From Gluconobacter cadivus (lineage in GTDB: Bacteria; Pseudomonadota; Alphaproteobacteria; Acetobacterales; Acetobacteraceae), in assembly GCF_015244745.1 (NCBI RefSeq), contig NZ_JABCQI010000002.1:496001-560000 (forward strand): 64,000 bases of DNA, given 5' to 3'. Shown here piece by piece: positions 56,549 through 64,000 of this stretch. Under the pieces are notes generated by a model, which worked only from the letters and a program-made list of their open reading frames with translations, did no database searches and was not told the DNA's origin. Both the position numbers and the translations under genes were made by a program. How positions within the stretch are numbered: position 1 is the stretch's first letter; each line of letters opens with the position of its first letter.

Positions 56549-57712
56549 ATGAAAACTCCGAATCAGTATCTTGCGGGTCTTCCGACGACCATTTTCACGA
56601 TCATGTCCCAGCTTGCCGTGAAGCACGGAGCGATCAATCTGGGGCAGGGGTTCCCGGATACGGAGGGGCCGCAGGATATTATTCAGGTGGCTGCGGAGGC
56701 GCTCCAGGACGGGCGTAACCAGTATGCGCCGCTGACGGGACTGCCTGAGCTGCGCGACGCTGTGGCGTCTTCCAACCGGCGTTTCTATGGGCTGGAGGTT
56801 GATCCGGCGACGGAAGTGGTTGTGACATCCGGGGCGACCGAAGCGCTGGCGGCTTGCCTCATGGCGGTGGTGGAGCCGGGGGATGAGGTGGTGGTGATCG
56901 AGCCGCTTTATGACACCTATCTGCCAGCACTCAGGCTTCTGGGAGCCGTTCCGCGTTGTGTGCGGCTCCAGCCGCCGCACTGGTCGCTGCCGGAAGCGGA
57001 ACTTCGGGCGGCGTTTGGGCCGAAGACAAAGGCGATCATGCTTAACTCGCCGATGAATCCGTCAGGGAAGGTTTTTGTCCGCGAGGAGCTTGAACTGATT
57101 GCGGATCTGGTGCGGGAGCATGATGCGTATGCGATCTGCGACGAGGTTTATGAGCACCTGACGTTTCACGTGAAACACATGCCTCTGATGACGCTGCCGG
57201 GAATGCGTGAGCGGTGCATGCGGATCGGAAGTGCGGGCAAGAGTTTTTCCCTGACGGGATGGAAAGTCGGCTATGTGACCGCACCGGCCTCCTTGGCATC
57301 GGTGGTGGCCAAGGCGCATCAGGTTCTGGTGTTCGCGACCGCGCCGAACCTTCAGCGGGCCGTGGCTTATGGATTGAACAAGGACGAGAGCTATTATCAG
57401 GCTCTGTCGGCTCAGATGGAAACGCAGCGGGATCTGTTGCGGGACGGTCTGCATCGTCTGGGCTTTGAGACGTTGCCCGCCGATGGGAGCTATTTCATCG
57501 TGGCAGATATCTCGCGTCATGCGGATGGGCGGAGCGATGTGGACTTCGCACGCTGGCTGGTTGAGCATGCAGGAGTCGCGACGATCCCGGTTTCAGCCTT
57601 CTATGACCCTGAGGGGGATGCTCCGCCGCAGAACCTGATCCGGTTCGCATTCTGCAAAAAGCCCGAGATCCTGTCTGAAGCCTTGAAACGGCTGCAAAAA
57701 GCCCTTTCTTAA
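56549..57712 (+). CDS. Aminotransferase class I/II (methionine/kynurenine type)
   Basis: This 387-residue fold-type I aminotransferase has NLGQGFPDTEGP near the N terminus, the phosphate-binding TSGATEALAACL, NSPMNPSGKV, and the Schiff-base lysine Lys231 in SAGKSFSLTGWKVGY. The pattern resembles YbdL/kynurenine-oxoglutarate aminotransferases that use methionine and aromatic amino acids. The exact substrate is not certain. A parS-type site lies in its coding sequence. Confidence 0.87.
   Translation: MKTPNQYLAGLPTTIFTIMSQLAVKHGAINLGQGFPDTEGPQDIIQVAAEALQDGRNQYAPLTGLPELRDAVASSNRRFYGLEVDPATEVVVTSGATEALAACLMAVVEPGDEVVVIEPLYDTYLPALRLLGAVPRCVRLQPPHWSLPEAELRAAFGPKTKAIMLNSPMNPSGKVFVREELELIADLVREHDAYAICDEVYEHLTFHVKHMPLMTLPGMRERCMRIGSAGKSFSLTGWKVGYVTAPASLASVVAKAHQVLVFATAPNLQRAVAYGLNKDESYYQALSAQMETQRDLLRDGLHRLGFETLPADGSYFIVADISRHADGRSDVDFARWLVEHAGVATIPVSAFYDPEGDAPPQNLIRFAFCKKPEILSEALKRLQKALS
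57162..57177. promoter_or_regulatory. parS-type site 5 (in aminotransferase gene)
   Basis: CGTTTCACGTGAAACA matches consensus at 15 of 16 positions and encodes part of TFHVKH in the aminotransferase. About 45 kb from parB, it is the most distant site in the window. Confidence 0.85.
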
Positions 57713-57753
57713 AAGCTCGGTTCTGTCACACGTTTTCTGTCTGGAGATTTTTC

Positions 57754-59217
57754 ATGTCTGTTGCTGCTGATACTCTGGGCGCTCTTGCGACGACCGATGC
57801 CCTGTTTTTCGGGCGGCCTGATTCAAAGCTGACCCGTGAGGACGCCAAGGCGCTCGTTGATCGGGGGCTTGAGGGTGTGGATGACGGTGAGCTTTTTCTG
57901 GAATACCGGGAAAACGAGAGCATCAGTCTGGATGACGGGACGATCCGCTCCGCCAGCTTCAACACGTCTTCAGGGTTTGGTTTGCGGGCTGTTCTGGGAA
58001 CGGAGACGGCGTTTGCCCATGCCGACGATATCAGCCGCGATGCTCTGGCGCGGGCTGTCAGTACGGTGGGGGCCGTTCGGCAGGGGCGGAGTGGTGTGAT
58101 GGCGCCGGGGCCGCAGGCCACAAACCAGCGGCTTTACGGAGACTCCCGTCCGCTTGAAGGGACGGATTTTGCGGCCCGGGCTGCGGTTCTGAGTGAAATT
58201 GATTCCTATGCGCGGGGGCTGGATTCCCGTGTAGTGCAGGTCAGTGCCGTGCTGAGTTCCGAATGGCAGGCGGTGCAGATCATGCGTCGGGCGGATGCCG
58301 GGGGCGATGTTGCGGATCTGCGGCCTCTGGTGCGAATGAACGTATCGGTTGTTGTGGAAAAGAATGGCCAGCGTGAGAGCGGAAGCTGTGGTCTGGGCGG
58401 GCGGTACGAACTGGACCGTCTGCTGGCTCCGGAAACGTGGCGGGATGCGGTCGACAAGGCGCTGAAGCAGGCCCTGATTACGCTGGAAGCGGCCCCTGCG
58501 CCCGCTGGGGAAATGGATGTGGTGCTTGGCCCGGGCTGGCCGGGCATTTTGCTGCATGAAGCTGTAGGCCATGGGTTGGAAGGGGATTTCAACCGCAAAG
58601 GGACGTCGTCCTTTTCAGGAATGATCGGCAAACGTGTGGCCTCTCCGGGTGTGACAGTGGTTGACGACGGAACACTGCCCGAATGCCGGGGATCGCTCAG
58701 TGTTGATGACGAAGGTACGCCGACGTCCCGGACGGTGTTGATCGAGGATGGCATTCTCACGGGTTATCTTCAGGATCGTCTGAATGGCCGTCTGATGGGG
58801 ACGAAATCGACCGGAAACGGGCGTCGTCAGTCTTATGCCCACGCGCCGATGCCTCGCATGACCAATACGCTGATGCTGGAAGGGAGTGCCACGACGGATG
58901 AGATGATCCGTTCGATCAAGCGGGGGCTCTACGCCGTGAATTTTGGTGGTGGGCAGGTTGATATCACGTCGGGGAAATTCGTATTTGCGGCTTCGGAAGC
59001 CTATCTTGTGGAAGACGGGAAAATCATCCGTCCGGTCAAGGGGGCGACCCTGATCGGGAATGGTGCGGATGCCATGAACCAGATCTCCATGATCGGGTCC
59101 GATGTTGCGCTTGATTCGGGGATTGGAACCTGCGGTAAAGCTGGTCAGGGCGTGCCAGTGGGCGTTGGTCAGCCAACACTGAAAATTTCGGGTCTGACGG
59201 TAGGTGGTACGGGCTGA
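57754..59217 (+). CDS. tldD: Metalloprotease TldD
   Basis: TldD, with TldE/PmbA, degrades peptides such as microcin precursors and antitoxins. The 487-residue protein has the HExxxH motif HEAVGHGLEGD at 268-278 and a C-terminal segment with GIGTCGKAGQGVPVGVGQPTLKISGLTVGG carrying the third metal ligand. Length is standard. No pmbA gene is in this window. A small gene follows 41 bases downstream. Confidence 0.94.
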   Translation: MSVAADTLGALATTDALFFGRPDSKLTREDAKALVDRGLEGVDDGELFLEYRENESISLDDGTIRSASFNTSSGFGLRAVLGTETAFAHADDISRDALARAVSTVGAVRQGRSGVMAPGPQATNQRLYGDSRPLEGTDFAARAAVLSEIDSYARGLDSRVVQVSAVLSSEWQAVQIMRRADAGGDVADLRPLVRMNVSVVVEKNGQRESGSCGLGGRYELDRLLAPETWRDAVDKALKQALITLEAAPAPAGEMDVVLGPGWPGILLHEAVGHGLEGDFNRKGTSSFSGMIGKRVASPGVTVVDDGTLPECRGSLSVDDEGTPTSRTVLIEDGILTGYLQDRLNGRLMGTKSTGNGRRQSYAHAPMPRMTNTLMLEGSATTDEMIRSIKRGLYAVNFGGGQVDITSGKFVFAASEAYLVEDGKIIRPVKGATLIGNGADAMNQISMIGSDVALDSGIGTCGKAGQGVPVGVGQPTLKISGLTVGGTG

Positions 59218-59258
59218 CCCTCGGGAAATCTCGATCGGGACGGCGAAAGCAATCAGCG

Positions 59259-59468
59259 ATGGGACATAATTACGCAAAGCCGTTAACGGCTGAGGCCCGC
59301 ATGGAACGGGTTTTCTCCCGCCTTCCTGAGGACTGGACCGTCAAAATGGAGCGCCAGCAGGGAGAAAAATGGTCAGTCCTGATGGAGCGTCCGGACGGGA
59401 TGCTGCATCAGGAAACCGCTGACAGCCTTATTGAGGCGCTGGAAGAGGTGTGGCGCGCCCTGAGATAA
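59259..59468 (+). CDS. Small uncharacterised protein
   Basis: This 69-residue product (MGHNYAKPLTAEARMERVFSRLPEDWTVKMERQQ at its start) has a mix of helix and strand without signal peptide or membrane segment. I recognise no family. It follows tldD by 41 bases on the same strand and converges with yggT. The coding pattern is plausible but support is mainly from position and composition. Confidence 0.5.
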   Translation: MGHNYAKPLTAEARMERVFSRLPEDWTVKMERQQGEKWSVLMERPDGMLHQETADSLIEALEEVWRALR

Positions 59469-59474
59469 AAGCTC

Positions 59475-59780
59475 TTAGAAGCTGCTCTGGGTTGCGAGCA
59501 TGAAAAAGATCCGGTTTACGGCGGGATAGACCAGAAACTGAATCAGCAGCAGGACCACCATGGGCGCAAAATCCACGCCACCTGTGTTGGGCAGGATACT
59601 GCGGATCGGCGCCATGACAGGCTCGACGATCTTGGCCAATGTGTTGAAAATGGAATAGAAAAAGCGGTTGCGGATATCGAGGATGCCGAAACCAAGCAGC
59701 ATCGACAAAATGCAATACGCCAGAAGAATCCATACGAAAGCCTGGATCAGCATCAGGATAATGGTGTGCAGGGCAACCAT
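59475..59780 (-). CDS. YggT family membrane protein
   Basis: This 101-residue inner-membrane protein has two hydrophobic segments (about 5-30 and 70-92) around the family signature IVEPVMAPIRSILPNTGGVDFAPM, of the YggT family. Members are implicated in osmotic shock, cell division or chloroplast biogenesis, but molecular function is unclear. Confidence 0.9.
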   Translation of the reverse strand: MVALHTIILMLIQAFVWILLAYCILSMLLGFGILDIRNRFFYSIFNTLAKIVEPVMAPIRSILPNTGGVDFAPMVVLLLIQFLVYPAVNRIFFMLATQSSF

Positions 59781-59923
59781 GCAAAAACCTCGTCGAATGT
59801 CGGTTAGGGCAGCCGAAAGGCCGGTCGGAAAACGCTTGTAGCCATAGCAATAGCACAGAACAACATCCTGCGCTCAGGTCTGCTTGACAGCGTGAAGGAA
59901 GAGGAGAACTATCGTTCGACCGT

Positions 59924-59999
59924 GGGGCTGTAGCTCAGATGGGAGAGCGCCTCGTTCGCAATGAGGAGGTCAGGGGTTCGATTCCCCTCAGCTCCACCA
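59924..59999 (+). tRNA. tRNA-Ala (anticodon CGC)
   Basis: The 76-base gene begins GGGGCTGTAGCTCAGATGG and ends in an encoded CCA. The acceptor stem GGGGCTG/CAGCTCC includes the G3-U70 pair that identifies alanine tRNAs. The anticodon stem CCTCG/TGAGG encloses TTCGCAA with anticodon CGC, reading GCG. Confidence 0.97.
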
Positions 60000-60165
60000 C
60001 GGTTTTCTCTCTTCTTTAAATAAAGCAGTGTGCGAAAATTGCTTTTTCCTGTTGCTGACCCGTCCGGAAATGCGTCTTCGATTTTCAATCGAAAACAGGA
60101 CATATGCTGCACGATGTTTGCGCAACATATGGCCTGTCGGGTTTATTGATCAGGGAAAATCGTTG

Positions 60166-62796
60166 TTATTCAGCCGATGTGGCAGCGGCAGGCTTTTTGG
60201 TTCGGGTTTTAGTCTGAGTTTTTCTCGTCGCGGGCTTTTCCGTGGCAGGAGACACCTTTTTCGGTTCAACCGTGAATATCGGGGCGTCCCAGAGAGGGCG
60301 AATTTTCTTTCTGGAAGACGCGAGAGGGGGATAACGCGTTTCGTCCACGCCCGGGATTGTCAGATCATAAAAGACCTGTCGATCGAGGGTGAAATGCGGG
60401 TTGTAAAATGGGTCCGTACGGAGCGTTTTGCCCCATTTTTCAATCATGAACTGCGTTTCGTGGAAGAAGCGGCGCTCTGTTGAAGGGCGATCGTCGCTGC
60501 CGCGGCTCAGGCTTTCATGATGCTCTGCACAGAAGTCAGGTGTCCAGATGACCTTGTAACCAGCGTCGCGAACTTTCAGGCACAGATCGATATCGTTGAA
60601 CGCGACTTTGAGATGTTCTTCATCAAAGCCTCCAACCAGTTCGAAGGCCGGACGACGGATCAGCATTCCGGCTGCGGTTACAGCCGAAATTTCCTGTGGG
60701 AAGTAGGCACGACCGGCATAACCGCCTTCGTTTCGCGGGATGCCGACATGGGCATGGCCGGCGACATCACCGATCCCGAGAAGGACTCCGGCGTGCTGGA
60801 CGGTCTGATTGGGATAAACGAATTTACCGCCAACGATTGCGACCTGCGGATCTGCGAGAGCTTCGTTGACCAGAATTTCGAGCCAGTTTTCCTGTTCAAC
60901 AAAGACATCGTTGTTGAGGAATAGAAGAAAATCAGACGCTTCGTCTTTTGCCGCGAGATTGTTGATGCGGGAATAGTTGAAGGGCTCCTTGACAGTCAGA
61001 ATCTCGACATTGGGAATCTCGTCGACTTTTTTTGCAAAAGCCTCTGCCTCTTTCGTGATCGACCAGTTGTTGATCAGAATGACCTTGTAATTCGGATATC
61101 GGGTATATTTCTGGATGGCATCCAGGCATCGCTCGGTGGTGGGAATTTCATCCTTGTAAGGGATGATGATCGTGACCGACGGAGACTGATTGAACTGCCA
61201 GTCCACTGTGTAGAGTGTCATTCCCATTTGGGAATCGACATTGGCAGGCAGATTACGACGTTCAAGGTGATCGTTCACGGCCTTGATGCCCGCATCAATG
61301 GCGTAACGCTTATTGCCAATGTCGGAGGCTGTCGAATTGGCGGTGATGCGCCAGTGATACAGAATTTCGGGGACGTGATGGATTTTCTCAGCGGGAATAT
61401 GCTCGGAGGCGCGGAGCAGGAAATCGTGGTCCTGTGCGCCGTCATAGTCCTTGTTGAGGCCGCCGACTTTCTGCAGGGCAGAATGACGGATCATCACGAA
61501 ATGGCAGACATAGTTGACGCCGAGAAGAAGCCGGTAGTTCCAGTCGGTCTTGAAGGCGGGTTCCCGGTAATAACCGCTGGCGTCAATTTTATCTTCGTCT
61601 GAATAGATCAGATCGGTGCGGCTTCTCGTCGCTTCCCGCAGCATGTATTCGACAGCGACATCTGCAAGAAGATCATCATGATCGAAGAATGCGACCCATT
61701 CACCCTGAGCAGCTTCGAGGCCCGCATTGGTCGCAATGCTGATGCCGCCATTCTTTTCTTGGAATATTGGCTTGATGCGAGGGTCAGCCTTGGCAAAATC
61801 TTCGATGACGGCGCGCAGCTCGGCATTTTTGCTACAGTCATCAACAAGGATGAGTTCCCAGTTCTGCCACGTCTGGGCACGGACACTTTCGATAGCTGCT
61901 GTGAAATCCGTAAGATCCGGATTCCAGACCGGGCAGACAATACTGACCAGTGGGTCGCCGGCGATAAGATCATTATCGCGGGTGCGATCGACATATTTTC
62001 GCAGAACCGGGAAGTAGGCCGTTGCCCAGGAATGATAATCGGCAATGGTAAATCCGGGTTGGGGAAGAATTTCCCGGACCTTGCGACGCAGACGGGTCAA
62101 TTCCACATGTAGAGCGTCAATCTGATCAATCACGTCTATAATTAGAGATTCGTTTGCGTCCGTAACAAAACTGGTCAGGCAGGGGCTGTTGGTCACTTCC
62201 AGCATGTCGGGCAGGACGTAGAAACGGAATTCTTGCTCGTAGGGTTTGCGATACAGATCCGGCGGCGAAAACTGGAAACCGCAGTAGGGATCGCAGGACA
62301 GCGCTTTTCCGACGTCCCCACGATATCTGTTGGCTTCGATTTGGGCAATTTTCTGACCATTGCAGGTCACGAGAATTTGTTGGTTTCCCTTCCATCCTTC
62401 AATGTCGTTGCCGCAGACAACCCAGCCGCTCAAGGCGCCTTGTTTCAGACCATCGACAAAGGAACGTGTTTCTACCGGAAGCCTGCCAGAGAATGAGATA
62501 TGCTCCAGCTTCTGATTTTGTGAGTAGAGTTCAATTTGTTTGAGGCGGTTTTTGAAGGTGATATTATGTTTTTCGCCATCCAGAAGGCTGGGAGGCATTG
62601 GTATCTGGAAGCCGGTATTTTTGGATGGAATGCCGGAAGCGTGAACATCGTCACGCAGATCTGTACAATGGAACTGAAGAAATTCCTGACCATCTGCCAA
62701 CGCGTGAAGGAATACAGGCTGTGATGGATTTTCGGTATCTGTTGCCCAGCCTCGGATGCCATGAACAGAAAATTCATCAATCTGGCAGATAATCAT
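60166..62796 (-). CDS. Large glycosyltransferase with two GT2 domains
   Basis: This 876-residue protein has two GT-A family 2 domains. The first (about 283-510) starts at DPLVSIVCPVWNPD with FFDHDD at 370-375. The second (about 540-800) starts at VTIIIPYKDE with FLNNDV at 626-631 and ends with WGKTLRTDPFYNP. Two N-terminal modules (1-100, 105-205) each begin with a SGWV/RGWA-type motif and resemble modules found before glycosyltransferases in related bacteria. The C terminus is a basic Lys/Thr/Ala-rich tail (about 845-876). It likely extends a surface polysaccharide, adding alternate sugars; substrates are unknown. Confidence 0.82.
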   Translation of the reverse strand: MIICQIDEFSVHGIRGWATDTENPSQPVFLHALADGQEFLQFHCTDLRDDVHASGIPSKNTGFQIPMPPSLLDGEKHNITFKNRLKQIELYSQNQKLEHISFSGRLPVETRSFVDGLKQGALSGWVVCGNDIEGWKGNQQILVTCNGQKIAQIEANRYRGDVGKALSCDPYCGFQFSPPDLYRKPYEQEFRFYVLPDMLEVTNSPCLTSFVTDANESLIIDVIDQIDALHVELTRLRRKVREILPQPGFTIADYHSWATAYFPVLRKYVDRTRDNDLIAGDPLVSIVCPVWNPDLTDFTAAIESVRAQTWQNWELILVDDCSKNAELRAVIEDFAKADPRIKPIFQEKNGGISIATNAGLEAAQGEWVAFFDHDDLLADVAVEYMLREATRSRTDLIYSDEDKIDASGYYREPAFKTDWNYRLLLGVNYVCHFVMIRHSALQKVGGLNKDYDGAQDHDFLLRASEHIPAEKIHHVPEILYHWRITANSTASDIGNKRYAIDAGIKAVNDHLERRNLPANVDSQMGMTLYTVDWQFNQSPSVTIIIPYKDEIPTTERCLDAIQKYTRYPNYKVILINNWSITKEAEAFAKKVDEIPNVEILTVKEPFNYSRINNLAAKDEASDFLLFLNNDVFVEQENWLEILVNEALADPQVAIVGGKFVYPNQTVQHAGVLLGIGDVAGHAHVGIPRNEGGYAGRAYFPQEISAVTAAGMLIRRPAFELVGGFDEEHLKVAFNDIDLCLKVRDAGYKVIWTPDFCAEHHESLSRGSDDRPSTERRFFHETQFMIEKWGKTLRTDPFYNPHFTLDRQVFYDLTIPGVDETRYPPLASSRKKIRPLWDAPIFTVEPKKVSPATEKPATRKTQTKTRTKKPAAATSAE

Positions 62797-63012
62797 TAAT
62801 TTTCCCCTGACAAGTTATTAATATTTTAATTCTGAAATAGTATTTCAATCCTAGAATAAAAACTGTCGCCTTCAAAGACTTAGTCCAGATGATTTTTTCT
62901 CATCAAATATCGGAGTGTAAGGCATGAAAAGCTCCAGTATCATGATACGCAAGACGTGCCATTAAGATCCCGTATTTTCTCAAGTGTCGTCTGAATTTTA
63001 AAATGTGCGGGT
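62797..63012. other. AT-rich intergenic region upstream of the double glycosyltransferase gene
   Basis: This 216-base gap between the ArnT-like gene and the glycosyltransferase gene is rich in A and T (for example ATTTTAATTCTGAAATAG near 62824). It should hold the promoter of the glycosyltransferase. No terminator or operator was identified. Confidence 0.45.
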
Positions 63013-64000
63013 TTATCGAGGCGCAAAAAGCCCTAAATCAAGATGGTGCCCGTTTGAATAATTGACGCCTTGGAGGCGACCATATTCAACACTATCGAGG
63101 CCATATTTGGTTAAGGCGTCATTAAACGCGGCCTCATCGCGGCGATCAATCAACGCCAGACTACATTGTGGATGGTCGTGTAGATACTCTGCGGCGGCTG
63201 CTGGCCCGATAAGTTGGGTGTTGGGACCCGCAAGAAAGACAAGACTTGGTTCTGAATAAGATGAAGACACGAGGGTGCTGTTCGTACAAGGGCGAACATT
63301 CTCGAAAAGGTCAGCGATTCTGGGGCTGAGACGGATAGTCTGCAGGTTAGGGATAACGCCCAGAAAGAGACCTGCATGAGCGATGACGGCGGCGCCCATC
63401 GCGCAGAAGGCGGCCTGTTTGCGCTCCTGTTTCAGCAGCATTATGACGGCGCCGAGCATCAATGGCAGGGCGCCACCCAGCGCGATAAGGGCTGAGGGAG
63501 AGACTGTATGTTCAAGGCTATAGAGCGCGACACTCCCAGCGAAACAGAACGCGAGACCGATAATCGTCCACAAGACGCCGTAAGCACCAAGCAGGGCTTT
63601 GGCCCATCGCGGGGTTTTGGGAATGGGCCAGAGCATCAGACTGGCTGCGGTGAGAATGGCAATCGCCGGATAGGTTGGCAGGACGTAGTGGGGGAGTTTG
63701 GTCGCGATCAGTTCGAACACCAGCCAGTGGGGAAGAATCCAGCTCAACAGGAAGCGGACCTGTGGCAGTTTTCTGTTCTTCCAGACGGACGGGATGGCGA
63801 GGGCGGCGAAAAGCGATCCGGGCCAGAAGGCCAGTCCGAAGACCAGAAGGTGAAAGCCGGGGGGAAGCCCGTGGGCTTCCTGACCATGAGCCACCTTGCC
63901 AAGAAAGTTACGCCCGACCGCGCGGGCAAAGAAGTCTCCGCCGCTGATGACTTCAATGGCGACGCACCAGGGAACGACGACGGCAAGCATGATGAGCCAG
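63013..64000 (-). CDS. ArnT-like membrane glycosyltransferase, C-terminal part (truncated by window edge)
   Basis: The frame is open to the window end, so the start is missing; about 328 residues are visible. The EVISGGDFFARAVGRNFLGKVAHGQEAHGLPPGFHLLV block is the conserved region of family 39 (ArnT/PMT-type) glycosyltransferases, which transfer sugars from polyprenyl phosphate to lipid A, protein or polysaccharide. Several transmembrane helices follow, and then a soluble periplasmic C-terminal domain (about 230-325). Its acceptor is unknown; the neighbouring glycosyltransferase gene suggests an envelope glycan. Confidence 0.82.
   Translation of the reverse strand, partial: WLIMLAVVVPWCVAIEVISGGDFFARAVGRNFLGKVAHGQEAHGLPPGFHLLVFGLAFWPGSLFAALAIPSVWKNRKLPQVRFLLSWILPHWLVFELIATKLPHYVLPTYPAIAILTAASLMLWPIPKTPRWAKALLGAYGVLWTIIGLAFCFAGSVALYSLEHTVSPSALIALGGALPLMLGAVIMLLKQERKQAAFCAMGAAVIAHAGLFLGVIPNLQTIRLSPRIADLFENVRPCTNSTLVSSSYSEPSLVFLAGPNTQLIGPAAAAEYLHDHPQCSLALIDRRDEAAFNDALTKYGLDSVEYGRLQGVNYSNGHHLDLGLFAPR

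Overview
The window looks like an oriC-proximal chromosomal segment of an acetic acid bacterium, most probably Gluconobacter. The strongest markers are the PQQ-dependent membrane alcohol dehydrogenase pair (adhA/adhB), a bacterial pyruvate decarboxylase (pdc), GMC-type flavoprotein dehydrogenase genes, alphaproteobacterial gene order around parAB, and generally GC-rich coding sequence. No insertion sequence, phage gene, rRNA operon or CRISPR array is visible.

Layout. 1-0.9 kb: end of an MFS sugar transporter and a HIT-family protein. 1.0-7.3 kb: a surface-polysaccharide region with a strikingly AT-rich AlgJ/AlgX-like SGNH gene, a family 2 glycosyltransferase and the rmlB-rmlA-rmlC-rmlD set for dTDP-L-rhamnose. 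7.5-10.4 kb: an unfamiliar PLP-fold protein translationally coupled to a histidine phosphatase, then tRNA-Lys(CTT). 10.5-16 kb: parB-parA-rsmG-mnmG-mnmE. 16-22 kb: adhB-adhA and ogt, lying between mnmE and rho. 22-27 kb: a GMC dehydrogenase with its small subunit, an E2 component (sucB) lacking an E3/E1-binding domain, and an L,D-transpeptidase-like lipoprotein. 27-30.6 kb: a TonB-dependent receptor overlapping a histidine acid phosphatase lipoprotein. 30.6-36 kb: DUF3597, ahcY, a small secreted protein, a CorA/ZntB transporter and pdc. 36.5-41.5 kb: an unknown gene coupled to mutY, the divergent DUF721/DciA gene, a Gly/Trp-rich secreted protein, serB and miaA. 41.5-46.6 kb: ilvB-ilvH-ilvC, then speD and speE. 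46.6-53.4 kb: a MarR regulator with a 24-bp palindrome, a DUF333 lipoprotein, an ABM-domain protein, a tandem glycine riboswitch with gcvT-gcvH-gcvP, a second ABM-domain protein and a copper-chaperone-like HMA protein. 53.4-60 kb: UPF0126, glnA, a HAAS/DUF1700-like protein, an aminotransferase, tldD, a small protein, yggT and tRNA-Ala(CGC). 60-64 kb: a double-domain GT2 glycosyltransferase and the C-terminal part of an ArnT-like membrane glycosyltransferase.

How it fits together. Five parS-type 16-mers (12.8, 15.1, 38.8, 52.7 and 57.2 kb) accompany parAB, so the window is a chromosome-segregation (centromere) region as well as a metabolic one. AdhAB oxidises ethanol in the periplasm, while Pdc makes acetaldehyde from pyruvate in the cytoplasm. 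The ilv, gcv, glnA, serB, ahcY and speDE genes cover amino-acid, one-carbon, methyl-cycle and polyamine metabolism. The rml genes and glycosyltransferases build surface glycans.

The best candidates for undescribed biology are the PLP-protein/histidine-phosphatase pair (7.5-10.2 kb), the TonB receptor/histidine acid phosphatase pair (27.1-30.6 kb), the AT-rich SGNH gene (1.0-2.7 kb), the E2 protein without a peripheral-subunit-binding domain, and a structured leader upstream of speD. All functions are assigned by reading motifs and similarity from memory; no database search was run.
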